Positions 1 through 10,339 of a stretch of 64,000 nt of DNA are shown one piece after another. This DNA comes from Pseudovirgaria hyperparasitica (lineage: Eukaryota > Ascomycota > Dothideomycetes > Acrospermales > Acrospermaceae). The position numbers and the translations under genes were made by a program. Within the stretch, counting starts at the first letter, position 1; every line of letters begins with the position of its first letter. The notes under the pieces were generated by a model. It was not told where the DNA came from and ran no database searches. It was given only the letters and a program-made list of their open reading frames with translations. Location of the stretch: contig NW_022985554.1 in assembly GCF_010093815.1 (NCBI RefSeq), positions 342,999 through 406,998 on the forward strand, given 5' to 3'.

Positions 1-107
1 TCAAACTGGACTGCAATTCCTGTGAGTGCAGAAACACCCAGAGCGATTCGAAGGAGTTGACCGCCACCTTCAAGTGTGGTCCCATCGATGGTGATGAGAT
101 TAGCCAT
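1..107 (-). CDS. RTCA: RNA 3'-terminal phosphate cyclase, N-terminal part (runs off left edge)
   Basis: Reading the minus strand from the ATG at 107-105 gives 35 codons in frame to the window edge. They begin MANLITIDGTTLEGGGQLLR and continue into IALGVSALTGIAVQF. This is the conserved N-terminus of the RNA 3'-terminal phosphate cyclase family: an IDG(S/T) start, the glycine-rich LEGGGQ(I/L)LR loop, and the AL-LSA-TG helix. Family members convert RNA 3'-phosphate ends to 2',3'-cyclic phosphates through an enzyme-AMP intermediate, usually in the nucleus; a related branch (Rcl1) works in ribosome biogenesis without cyclase activity. The conserved glycine loop favours the catalytic branch, but 35 residues cannot settle it. 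The frame upstream of the ATG shows no extension I would trust. The remainder lies outside the window. Confidence 0.85.
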   Translation of the reverse strand, partial: MANLITIDGTTLEGGGQLLRIALGVSALTGIAVQF

Positions 108-928
108 GTTAAGAATGTTGGAGTGGAGACAGTCCAATATCTGGTTGATTTTGTTGCAGAAGTTGTGTGTGCAGTGACTCAAATACGCAGTGTAGCCACC
201 TACCAAAAGTCGAAGTAAAGTGTGCCGACACTAACTCAGCAGAGACTGAGCACTTTACTCACATATTCTTCCAGCTGTGTCCGTGTCTTGCCGGTGTAAA
301 CAGTTCCCTCGCCGAAGTGACTACAAGGTGTAGTGCAGTCGTGAGATTGGCTGCTTGCTTGTTGAGCTGTATGTATGTGATCCTTTCACATTCGCCGTAG
401 ACCCTGAAACCCCAGCAAACGAGATGACCAAATCCTGTGTGACAGACTGTAAGATGATTGAACAACAAAGTATAATGCCGGTCCGTGTTTTCCCATCCAA
501 GGGGTCATGTTTCAACAACAAGTCCTACACCAAACAGTACCATGTCCAAATTCGATCTAGCGTCGACAGTCGTGCATCAGCGAACATCTGTTCGCATGGC
601 CTTAACATAACCTTAGGCTCTTTTTGGATACATTGGCGTTTACTTGATATTAGAGGCCGCTTGAAGACGGGTGGGTTGCTCCAGTCCTGCAAAGTTCTCG
701 GACGGATCGAGGGCATATTGCTGACTGGCACAAAATAGGCTGTCTATGAACATCAACTTCCCGGCGACGTGTCGTATACGAGTAGCAGATCTATATCATG
801 ATTATGTCGCTCTCGAACTCTCTATAATTACCATCCTGTGGTCGTATGAGGCTGCACGCAACGCTACTCACGGCTTCATCTACTCATCGGCGCATCGCCC
901 GAGCCCCTTTTCGTCCTCAAAAGGCCTC

Positions 929-1334
929 CTATCTCAATTTACATTCGAACGGCGTCTCGCCGCTCTTGAAAACATTACCAGAGGAGCATCGACGAGGTCT
1001 GAGACTGTCAGTCTGTGTCATGGTCCCGAAGTAAGTTGTCAAGACACCTGCTCTCCGAGAACTACAAGCACTGTCAGCGTCTGACTGACCGGTAATGTCA
1101 GAGTCAAGGAAAACCAAACTGTCGTTTAGCACAGTCCAATTTGAAGGAGGTACGATAGTGGCAGAGATATCAAGAGCCAGTGGAGGTATTGGCCGGCGAT
1201 TGGAGCTATCCAGGTCTATAGTCATGATGAGGGTGCCCGTTATCACACCTAAAGTGGTGACCAGTCTCCATTGGCGGCCACTCCACGGCAGCTGCGGTAT
1301 ATTCTTTAAATTCGCATCTCTCTCCTCTGCTTGA
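929..1334 (-). pseudogene. Possible relic exon of a membrane protein
   Basis: This minus-strand frame stays open for about 135 codons, but its first ATG lies only at 1246. It reads a polar stretch, then a Trp-containing segment (SGRQWRLVTTL), then a hydrophobic run (VTTLGVITGTLIMTI) followed by a Pro-rich, Asn/Ser-rich extracellular-type sequence. The layout recalls the single membrane segment of fungal DUF3176-type proteins, but the hallmark after the helix (IDPFxQQ) is absent, so this is a guess. It could be a decayed gene or one exon of an unrecognised gene. Confidence 0.2.
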
Positions 1335-2869
1335 GTCTTTGCTCGAGATCCGTCCTTTGTGCCGCAGCATGATGGGCGCTAGAGGGGGAGGGTCGCTCCC
1401 TTATACCATATGGTTCAAGAGGTCTGCAAAACATGAACCACACAGTCGCACTCAACAATCAATGGCCGGCCAGAGTCCGCAGTACGGGGAATCGTCCGTT
1501 AAGATTGATTACAAGTGTCGAGCATATCTCTGCTTCCGGGCCGCACGTGTCGTGTTCTCCCCTTCAGTTCCAAGTCCACAGGCTTCGACACCTTCCGTGA
1601 TTTGGGGTCTCGCCAGCACTATACAAGCCTTACAATCAAGGATCTCTACATCGATGATGACTCGTGGGATCAAAACAGCACTGCTGGAGCATCTAGTGAC
1701 TGCATGATTGTACGTTGCTCTGTAATATCGATCAGTCCAAGAGCTTGGGATATGCCGCAGATGCAATGGCTTAAGTCCAAAACCACTCTGATATATTAGT
1801 GTAGACGGACGCCTCCTCAGAACACGACAAGGAAAACATGATCAGAAGCGATTGAAGGCCATGGAAAGATCATCCCGATACACACACAAGAATGCTTCGG
1901 AGCTGTAGACGATGGACTGTGGAAAGAAGGTGGACTGACTATGTGCGCATAACAACCGCCCGACCGCCTGCCCTATGCACCTCGGGGGCACGGTTTCGGC
2001 TTGTTATTACCGCTAATCTAAATTATGGCATCAGGAATTCTCTTTCGAGGACGTGGCAAAGCAGTGTATGAGGCAAGCCTGCTATATCAAAACTGTTAGG
2101 GCTGGTATCGTCTAAACAGGCTCACACTGAGTAATTGCACCATCGTCAAAAGCCACTTTAATGTACATTACCAATACTACATCAACCACCCAAGACGTCG
2201 AATCAGCGGCCTCCGACGTGTCTAGTTTGACAGCTGATATGTTTGGATATTTCATGGCATCCAAAAGACAGCTAGCAACAATGTGATCATACCGCCTTGT
2301 TCACATGCTCATCAACGCGGCGAAAGTATGATGACAGATACGATCAACACCGGTATATCACCACTTACAGCGGTCTCAGACTTATGGCTTCTGCAGGCGC
2401 CTCGGACGAAATACTCGGTCAGAAGAGCGCAAGTGCAGCCGACCACCAACAACACGTGAGCGTGCTCATCTCCAGCGAGCCGTCTCACGGACGTTCAAGA
2501 TGCGGGACTTACGCATCATGCTGCACGGCAACGGATGTCAGTTGTGTCCTTGGCTCTCCCACAAGCATTGGCACTCACCGGTCCACCAACACGATTGGTG
2601 AGCCTCCAGTAGCACTGCTATTGAACACAGCACAATGCTTTTCCCAGCCCCTTTTCTTGGTGTCTCGGGCACAAACATGGTTGCGTCAGAAAAGTCTGGC
2701 ACCGCATACCGCAATGTTCGTACGCCACATCTGCCCATCATTCCTCGAAACCCTAACCTCACCCACGGAAGCGACCGCCATGCTTGATCGGTGTGTGTGT
2801 GACGAGGAACCCGTCCCATAATCACTCGCTCATAACAGCCAGCGTAGAGGCTCTGCGCCGTAAGACACC

Positions 2870-3060
2870 GCGATTCCGCGGATCTTCGACTGATACGGCT
2901 GCCTTGTCGCTTGCCGACTTGGTCACAAACAATGATGCACAGCGATGGAGACGCCTTCCCTTTGCCAGGGCAATGCTTGTCGCTCGGCCCATGCCATAGG
3001 CCGCGCCGGTGATTAGATTGCCTTGGCAGAGCGGAAGCATCGCGCCATGAGCCCGAGTCG
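2870..3060 (-). pseudogene. Short-chain dehydrogenase/reductase relic
   Basis: On the minus strand one frame reads LITGAAYGMGRATSIALAK, a clear TGxxxGxG NAD(P)-binding motif of the classical SDR family. The expected next strand (EGVSIAV) lies in a neighbouring frame directly after it, so one frameshift separates the first beta-alpha unit from the second. Stop codons follow (for example after HHCL in that frame). Only about 60 codons of a roughly 250-residue enzyme are recognisable; no catalytic Tyr-xxx-Lys segment is seen nearby. It is a dead fragment of a host gene and gives no information on its substrate. Confidence 0.55.
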
Positions 3061-3468
3061 AATTGAGTGATTTGAACGTGTGATAGGCGTGCTTAGAGTG
3101 TGTAGACTGGAGACTGGCGCGCTCTCTGAACCTCCTGGACGGGAGAGCCCCATGAAGGTTTTGATATGGGCCTCGATGTCTGGACAGAGGCCTGAACATT
3201 CAGTAATCATAACGCTTCCGTAGCCTTCGCATACAAAATGCATATCGTCGTCGATGACTGCAGCTACTTGATATCACATGGCGATACGTAGCTTCGTCGA
3301 GGCCAAGCCGAAAGAATGAGCAGTACATATCAGAGAATCAAGCTTGTATTATTGAGGTCTGCGTCTACATAGTTATATGGTGTAGTGTGGCGTGGATGTC
3401 GACATCACCACGGACCACTGTACATGTGGTTCTACTCCACTGGGCTCCGGCAACCTTGACGACAGTAC

Positions 3469-3564
3469 ATCCGTTTGTCCATAGTTACATGGGAAAGCTT
3501 GGCGCCCGATGCACGTCTGTGCCACCAACACGCGTTTTTATATATAATTAACATTTTACGGCAT
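3469..3564 (+). repeat. Left terminal inverted repeat
   Basis: This 96-bp copy starts ATCCGTTTGTCC and is repeated in reverse complement at 7029-7124. The only difference is one G/A near the inner edge (TTTTACGGCAT here, TTTTACAGCAT in the other copy), which is the direction RIP would produce. The repeat keeps many CpA and TpG pairs, unlike the element body. Confidence 0.92.
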
Positions 3565-4332
3565 TATCGCCGTACCACGCGTATATAGAGTCTATAACTA
3601 TATAATATAGTATATAAGAGTTAGTATATATAATATTTAGTATTTTTAACTTACTAACGCGTGTATATATAGTGCCCCGGGGCGTTATCTATTCCGATTC
3701 TATATACGGACGAATCGACTTCCTCCTATAACATGATATACCTATTAATAAGATTATCGCTATTACTAAAGTTAGTAAGAATATAGTATATAGGACGAGG
3801 TTTAACCTTAAGATATATAGATAGAGAAATAAACCGTAGTTAACATGTCGTGGTCCACCTCGTCGACTAAGTAATTATATAATATAATAACTACTTAAGA
3901 GACTACTTCGTAAGGGCTAGCTATACCTTAATAAGATAGCTAGATAGATATATAAAGAGTTTAATCTTACTATATCTAAATAGCTTCTATCTAAAGAGTT
4001 ATCCGAGTAAGGGTAGAATTATAAGCTATTAAAATATATTAGTAGTACACGCTTAGAGATAGCGCGTACTTTATACCTTAAGGATATTATAGAGCTACTA
4101 GTAGACTTATACGTCTTCTTAGATAAGATTATTTTTAATAAGAAAATTAGATAGAGGCGTTAAGCTAGAGTACTAAAAGAATAGACTCTAACTAAGATTA
4201 GTACTCTTAATTAAGGACCTACGTATAGCGTATGTAGAGCTATTACGGCTAATAGTTTTATCTACTATTAGATAAAGGAAGGTTATTTCTTAACGGATGA
4301 GTTCTATACCTAGCTATAAGTATACCTATTAC

Positions 4333-4490
4333 CTTGTTAGGCACGTGAGGAGCACGTGGCCTGCCAGTTAATTCTACATGTATGTAGTAGTCGTATATAA
4401 GCAGTGTACTCCACCCTTGAAGCAGTAGCTTTAAGATTCGGTCCTTTTGGTGTAGTTGGTTAGTACGTGGAGCCCGCCTCCTTATATACC
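4333..4490 (+). repeat. Non-RIP island with promoter-like and tRNA-like pieces
   Basis: About 150 bp of normal composition sits inside the RIP-saturated element. It begins near TGTTAGGCACGTGAGGAGCA and contains two CACGTG palindromes and a TATATAAG box. Further on, TGGTGTAGTTGG fits a tRNA A-box, and the surrounding start GGTCCTTTTGGTGTAGTTGG resembles the 5' half of tRNA-Gln. No B-box or anticodon arm follows, so it is not a tRNA gene. It may be a short later insertion, either a tRNA-headed SINE fragment or a solo LTR-like fossil. The TG start and TATA box suit an LTR; the sense-strand tRNA head suits a SINE. Confidence 0.4.
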
Positions 4491-7028
4491 TACCCTTAAG
4501 GTAAAATACCCCGGGCGTACAATAATAATTATTATAGATAATCTCGCACTTTATATAAACTAATAGATTAAGCTACTTATACTTAGCGCTAGCTATATTA
4601 TATAGTATACGCTACTATACTTACCTAACTTTAATTCTATTAAGCTTATATAGGCGGTAATAAAGGTATAGATTTATAGGTAGTATACCTAGATACGTTA
4701 GTAATCTCGAACTTTTAAGGACTTCCTCTATATTATATTTATATATAGCTATACTAATTAATAGACTCTACGCTTCTTTAAATATACTATAGATAGGTAC
4801 TATATTAACGAGATGCTCCGGTAGAAGGTAGTTACTAATTTAGAGAGGTTTAGATAAGGTAGAGATAGTAGAGAGATTACTAAAGTTAAGGAGATTAGGA
4901 GACTTTTTTATAAACTTATTAAGTAACTTACTCGTTACTAACTCGCTAATAAGTAAGTCGCTTAGCTAGCTAATAATAGTCTATATATATATCCGTTTTA
5001 GGTACTATTCGTTAAGTATATAGTCTTAATATATAAATATATACTCCTAAATATACTCTAAGAAACACTATACTATCCCTATCTAAATACTAGTTATACT
5101 AGTTATAGTAAACGCCTAGAGCGAGGACGCCGCCTTACTTACCTTAAGTTACTTCTTATACTTATAAAGGTATAGACGTGCGTCTAGTAGAATACTAAGT
5201 AGAATACCTACTATCTTCGCGGCTTTATAATAAGTAGTTCTAGACCGAGTTATCTCCTTAATATAGCGGTAAGTATAGTAGTTATTATCTATATATAGTC
5301 TTAATTCGTGTATTCTAGCCCTCGTCTTATCGTGAGTCTCTATCTCCTTATACTATTTAAGAGCTAATAGTACTATATCCGCCTAGTAACGCCCTAGTTA
5401 TACTAGACTACTAAAGGTTTCTATAACTCGTGTCTAAGGGGGTGTTTTATAATAAGTCTTATAAGTTGGCGAATAATTTAAACTATAAGTAGATAGAGAG
5501 TAAGGTTAAGGTTAAGATTAAGGAAACGTAGGTATCTATATAGGTATTATAGAATTAAATCTATAACGCTATAATTCTATCTAACGAAGTAGTTAAGTAT
5601 ATATAAGCTTATCTTTATTATCTCGATAACGTCTTACCGCCGCCTCCTTACGCTTAATTATCGCCTATCTTATCTACTTATCTTAAAGCCTCGTATTCCG
5701 CTTCTTACGATCTAACTTAGCCTTCTTATATTATAATCTCTTTATTTTAAGGCGCTTAAGTATAGAAGTAGCACTTCTATTAATAGCGGTTAATAAGGTA
5801 CTAGTTCTACTACTAGTTTAAGACTTCCTTAGGTACGGTCGAGCGATAATCTTATAGAATAAGTCTATTAACGGCTTATCCTTAGTTACGCCTTAAATAC
5901 CGTTAATAATATTATTAGTCTATAGCTCTAAGATAGTCTTATCTACCTTATAGTAGAGTATTCTATTAGGTAATATAATCTTATAGTACTAACCTTAGTA
6001 GTTTATATATATCGCCTTACTACACTAGAGCTTACTCTAAATATTATTAATAATAACTCCTTAGTTACGGCCTCGCTATCTTCGCTCCTCCTATAATTTA
6101 AATAGCTATTTTAAGTATCCCTTAAGGTTCGGATCTATAGGTAATAATACTAGACTAGTAGAAACTATACTAGTAAGTAGTAATAGCGTGGGAGACTTCG
6201 GATTAGATACTATAGCCTTCTTATATTCTAGTAGCTAATAAGACTTATAGATAATAGTATTCTCAAAGATAAGGAATATAGCCTCTAGTAGATCCTTTCT
6301 TACTAGGCTATAGATCTTATTAAGGAAGGTAAGAAGCTTATCCTAGTTATCTAGACTCTAGTCTAGAAGTATTAACTATTTCCTAGTATAACTAGATATT
6401 CCGAGCTTTATAGTAAAGCCTTAAGTCTTAAATAGCTAGTTATTAGTACCGAGAGTCTTATTAATTAACTACTAAATCTCCTCCTTATATAACTTCTTCT
6501 TAAACTTATACTAGGCTTCCGTCTTTAGTAATATAGTCTTAATAATCTTTCTAAAACTATCTACTCTAAGTTACTAATTTATATAAATAGACTATATTAT
6601 CTTATTAAGAGCCGCGTTATTATTCTATAGGTTCTTCTTCTCCTCCTTCTTAACTATATCTCCGTAAACTAAAGTAGAGTTATTAGTATTATTAGATATA
6701 TCGCCTAGTAAGGCTAGAGGATCGCTTAATAAGAGTACGTTAGAGAGCGCTAGCGGTATATTTTTACGCCTCGCCGCTATCTTCGTAGCCCTTAATACCT
6801 TATCTATACTATACTAGAGCGCCTTTAATATAGATATACGTAGCTATAGTCTAGAAGATAGTAGTAGAGGTTCTATTAAGTTATTCTATCCGAATTAAAT
6901 ACCTTTATACTACTTAGGAGGTATAATAGATAGCGTAAAATAGTTAAAAAAATACTAATATATAGCTAATATCGTATAATACTAATATATAATAGGTATT
7001 TTAATAGGTATATGAGTATTCGTTAACG

Positions 7029-7124
7029 ATGCTGTAAAATGTTAATTATATATAAAAACGCGTGTTGGTGGCACAGACGTGCATCGGGCGCCAAGCTTTC
7101 CCATGTAACTATGGACAAACGGAT
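7029..7124 (-). repeat. Right terminal inverted repeat
   Basis: Reverse-complement partner of 3469-3564, ending GGACAAACGGAT at its outer edge. Sequence identity to the left copy stops abruptly on both sides, which fixes the element boundaries. Confidence 0.92.
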
Positions 7125-8061
7125 ACGGCAGATCAGCAATGCAACTGGTGCGGGGACACGGCTCCAGGGAGCGAAGGAGCCAGTCCACACTCCACAATGA
7201 ACGTTCGACTGTTGAACGTTGCCAAGCGCGGTGTCTGATTGGGCGGCACGCAGTGAACCATATATCTGAGCTAACTGTCTGCCTTATACTGGTAATGGTG
7301 TCGCGTGCCTGACAAAGCTGATCAATTACGAATCAGCGTGTCTGTACACTCGTTGCTCAGGAATTTAGGGCAGTGACAGGCCACAAGTGACAAGGCCAAT
7401 CAGCGCCCAGCTAGCAAACAGCGGTATATCAACCGCCTTATCTATGAATCGTCGGAGTAATGGTTGAGCAATATAAAGCAGGCGGACTCTTCTCTTCCGC
7501 ATTTGCAGAATGCATGACACATGGCAGATGACAGCGACTCAGAGTACTGTGTTCTATGTACACGAGCAGGAGAAGAAAGGAAAGCTCCGAGGGATTTGCA
7601 GGGTTCAGTTGGAATCAGCGGATGAATTGGAGCGCCTGACGAGTAACGTATACACAGCATCGAGTAGGGGAGCGCAAGGGAGCTTGCGTTTGAGCTCGTG
7701 CATCAGAAGCATACTGGCCAATGAGAGGAACATAGTGGATAGGACCCGTCTCCGATGCGCAAGTTCCCCGGATACCAAATACAGAACGCTTGACAGAAGG
7801 AGTAGAACTTCAACAAAGGCTTCATCGGTTCATGATACAAACGGGCCGAGATAGTGAAGAGCCGAGTAGAACGGCAAGGAAAGGATGATAGGCAAAAGAG
7901 TCGGTATATCCGCGAGCGAGGAGAACAATACACGAGTCGCTCTTTCGCAAGAGCAGTGCCACCGACCCAGATTCTTGGGGTGGTCAAAGAGAGCTTGTAT
8001 TATGCAGCGAGTGACAGGGCAAGACCGCTGTGGGATGCCGGGGAAGAGGGAGATGGTGGTT

Positions 8062-8129
8062 TGTAGGTGGGTTGTTGTAGGTGGGTTGTTGTAGGTGGGT
8101 TGTTGTAGGTGGGTTGTTGTAGGTGGGTG
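8062..8129. repeat. 15-bp tandem repeat, about 4.5 copies
   Basis: The unit GTAGGTGGGTTGTTG is repeated almost perfectly. It lies in gene-free DNA, and no function is evident. Confidence 0.85.
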
Positions 8130-9071
8130 TAGGGGTGGTGTGGACTCTGTGGAGAGACGGGGAGACAAGGCACAGCAGAACTAAAGCTTAGTTAGTGCTG
8201 GCCAGGTGCATTCATGGCAGGCATTGCAGGGACCATCTGCCCTGACATCCCTGTAGACCTTCGCTCGCCTGTGGCAATCCCTGTCTACCGGGTTAACGTT
8301 GTGGCCCGGGCCATCATCAAGCGGTGACGGTGCAGTGCTCTCTCGAGATTCTCGCATAATTATCCCCAGGCGGCCCTCGGGCCCCAGCAGGTATTAACTT
8401 AGGGACACAAGGCTGGCGCGCCCTTGCAGACCACACACCACGGTTCATGGTCCACGGTCCACTTGTTGACTGCCCATCAGTTCGTGTGGAAGAAGACGAT
8501 CCTGCAGACCCACCTGCAGCGCCCTAAGCTTACTCTTACCGTGTCTAGCAAAACGCGCTCCCAAAGTCCTCTTTCAAGGATCGGTTGTCTCCATCCTCGG
8601 GCTGTTTCAGACCTGTCACCCTGTCAGGCTCCAGCTTTTGTCCAGCGTAGACGATAAGCCAGTAACAGCGGGATACTGTGAGAATAAATGTAATTATTTG
8701 CCGATACTAACTTTGCTTCCGGGGCTTCTGTGACAAGACCTGCAGTCGGACGGACCTGATATCATATGTATGTGCTGGACGTAGGAAGCAAGCAAGGAGC
8801 GCTGTGTACCTGTGCTATCTCCAACACGGCAGATCAGCTCGCCTAGCGGGATCCAACGATTCGTGTCATGGTGTTACAGCAGTGGCAGCGGGGGAGAGTT
8901 CAGGTGTGCGCGGGTGGTCTGGACATGTTGGGTGCATAGCTAAACCGGACGAGTACTGACTGCATGGTTTAGCAGAGGAGTACGAGATGTATGTAGCTGC
9001 TCACAAGTAGCTGCTAATACTCATTGCCTGTTGGCTTGCTTGCTTGGTGACTGCTGCAGAGATGGAGACGG

Positions 9072-9104
9072 CATTCCAGCATTCCAGCATTCCAGCATTC
9101 CAGC
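9072..9104. repeat. 8-bp tandem repeat (CATTCCAG)n
   Basis: Four perfect copies of CATTCCAG lie in gene-free DNA upstream of scw1. Confidence 0.85.
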
Positions 9105-9472
9105 ACCCCAGGAGCTCAGTTCACTGCTCTAGTAAGCACTTTGACAGCTTGAGAGCGATTCCGCGTGAGGCAGAGGTCAATGTGTGAAAGTGTGAAGGTG
9201 TGAAGGTGTAAATGTGAGAATGTGAGAATGTGTGTGTGCATGTGGTATGTAATTATGGGTGTGTGTGCGTGAGTGAGTGAGGGAGGGTGTGTACGAGTAG
9301 GAGCCTAAAAAGGGTTGCGGGATGACCGTTAGTTGATGGGCGGCGGAAGGGCTGCAAGACGGGCTGCGCTGCGGGCGGAGGCTACCAGCAAACCTGCCCA
9401 ACTGGTTAAGCTGATTAGGCTGGTTCCAAAGGCTGGTTAGGCGGGTTAATTAGCAGGTTAGCCACCTACTCC

Positions 9473-9507
9473 CGACCTACCTACCTACCTACCGACCTAC
9501 CTACCCA
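9473..9507. repeat. CTAC tetranucleotide run
   Basis: Imperfect (CTAC)n interrupted by GAC, about 0.8 kb upstream of the scw1 start codon, just before the pyrimidine-rich leader. Confidence 0.8.
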
Positions 9508-10339
9508 CCACCTCCAGTACTCAGCTCACACTACGGGTACGCCAAGTTTCCTTTCTCTCTACTCTCCACCCGTCCTGAACACTCTCCAGCTTCCACTTCC
9601 CTCGATACCACCACATCCTCAATCGAAAGCTCCTCTTCCTTCACGCAACTCATACGTTTCGCTCACACAGCCCTCTGCATCTGCGACTGGTCTATCCTCC
9701 AAATCATCGCCATATACTCACCACATTGCATTACCTCCATGCCACCACCGCGACGAGAGCCGTGAAGCTATCACCTCAACCGAAATCGTTCGCGTCTCCG
9801 CCGCTATTCACTTACGCCGCAAACTCATAACAGCTTTCCACGTCCCGTCTGGTTCTCTGCGCCATCACGCCTATATCGCCGCATACGCTGGCTTTTCGCT
9901 CATTCTCCTCGAGTTTACGCCCTATCTTATCGTTGCTGGGGCATTTCAGCACTTCGCGCTGCTGGAACCGTCTTCCATCGTGTGCCGTCGCGACCACTGT
10001 CCATTTGATCCGCCCACTACCGGCCTTTTCCAGTGATCAAAATAAAGAAGACTCAGTCAAGCCGACCGCTCGCATCCTTTCCTCTCGCATACTACTCACT
10101 CAGGCTATTGCGCATTTCAAACTGCGAAGATACTGCGACTACTGAGAGCTGGGTGTCTAGCTTTGCGTCTTATATTCTACCACTGCTCGTGCGAGGACTT
10201 GTGCGCAGGACTCTTTCCAAGACGCGCCCATCAAAACGTCTACGACGCGTTGTGTCAAGCCTCTGACATCTTCACCTTTGTCCGATCACAACAGCCGTAG
10301 TTGTGGACCACCGCGGCATCGATAAATTTACAGCATATT

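Larger units (their letters stand above)
108..3468. other. Gene-poor left flank with relics
   Basis: No complete gene can be supported here. The stretch has ordinary base composition and many short overlapping open frames on both strands, none with fungal gene structure. Two pieces stand out and are listed separately: a short-chain dehydrogenase relic (about 2870-3060, minus) and an open frame with a hydrophobic segment (929-1334, minus). The remainder looks like decayed coding or intergenic DNA between the cyclase gene and the transposon. Confidence 0.5.
3469..7124. mobile_element. RIP-mutated DNA transposon with long terminal inverted repeats
   Basis: The element spans 3656 bp. The outer 96 bp at 3469-3564 and 7029-7124 are inverted copies of each other with one mismatch. 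Inside, the DNA is AT-rich, packed with TpA, and nearly free of CpA and TpG, while CpG remains: this is the RIP signature. No transposase frame survives. Flanking bases allow a target duplication of at most 2 bp (AC outside ATCCG ends, or AT if the ends are set at CCG). Long inverted ends with a 2-bp duplication fit a Tc1/mariner-like (Fot1/Pogo) element best, although that group normally duplicates TA, so the family is uncertain. A non-mutated island lies inside at about 4333-4490. Confidence 0.8.
7125..10339. other. Gene-free stretch between transposon and scw1
   Basis: No coding gene is supported. It holds a 15-bp tandem repeat (8062-8129), an 8-bp repeat (9072-9104), GT-rich low-complexity sequence (about 9177-9290), a CTAC run (9473-9507) and, from about 9540, a pyrimidine-rich stretch that is probably the promoter and 5' leader of the scw1 gene. 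The open frames at 7510-8168 are in low-complexity DNA and have no recognisable content. Confidence 0.5.

Noticed and set aside
4435-4510. Functional tRNA gene starting at the tRNA-Gln-like sequence
   Set aside because: No anticodon arm, T-arm or B-box follows, and the acceptor stem has no partner.
7510-8168. Overlapping open frames on both strands near 7.5-8.2 kb
   Set aside because: Part of the sequence is the 15-bp repeat; no domains, no consistent splice model.
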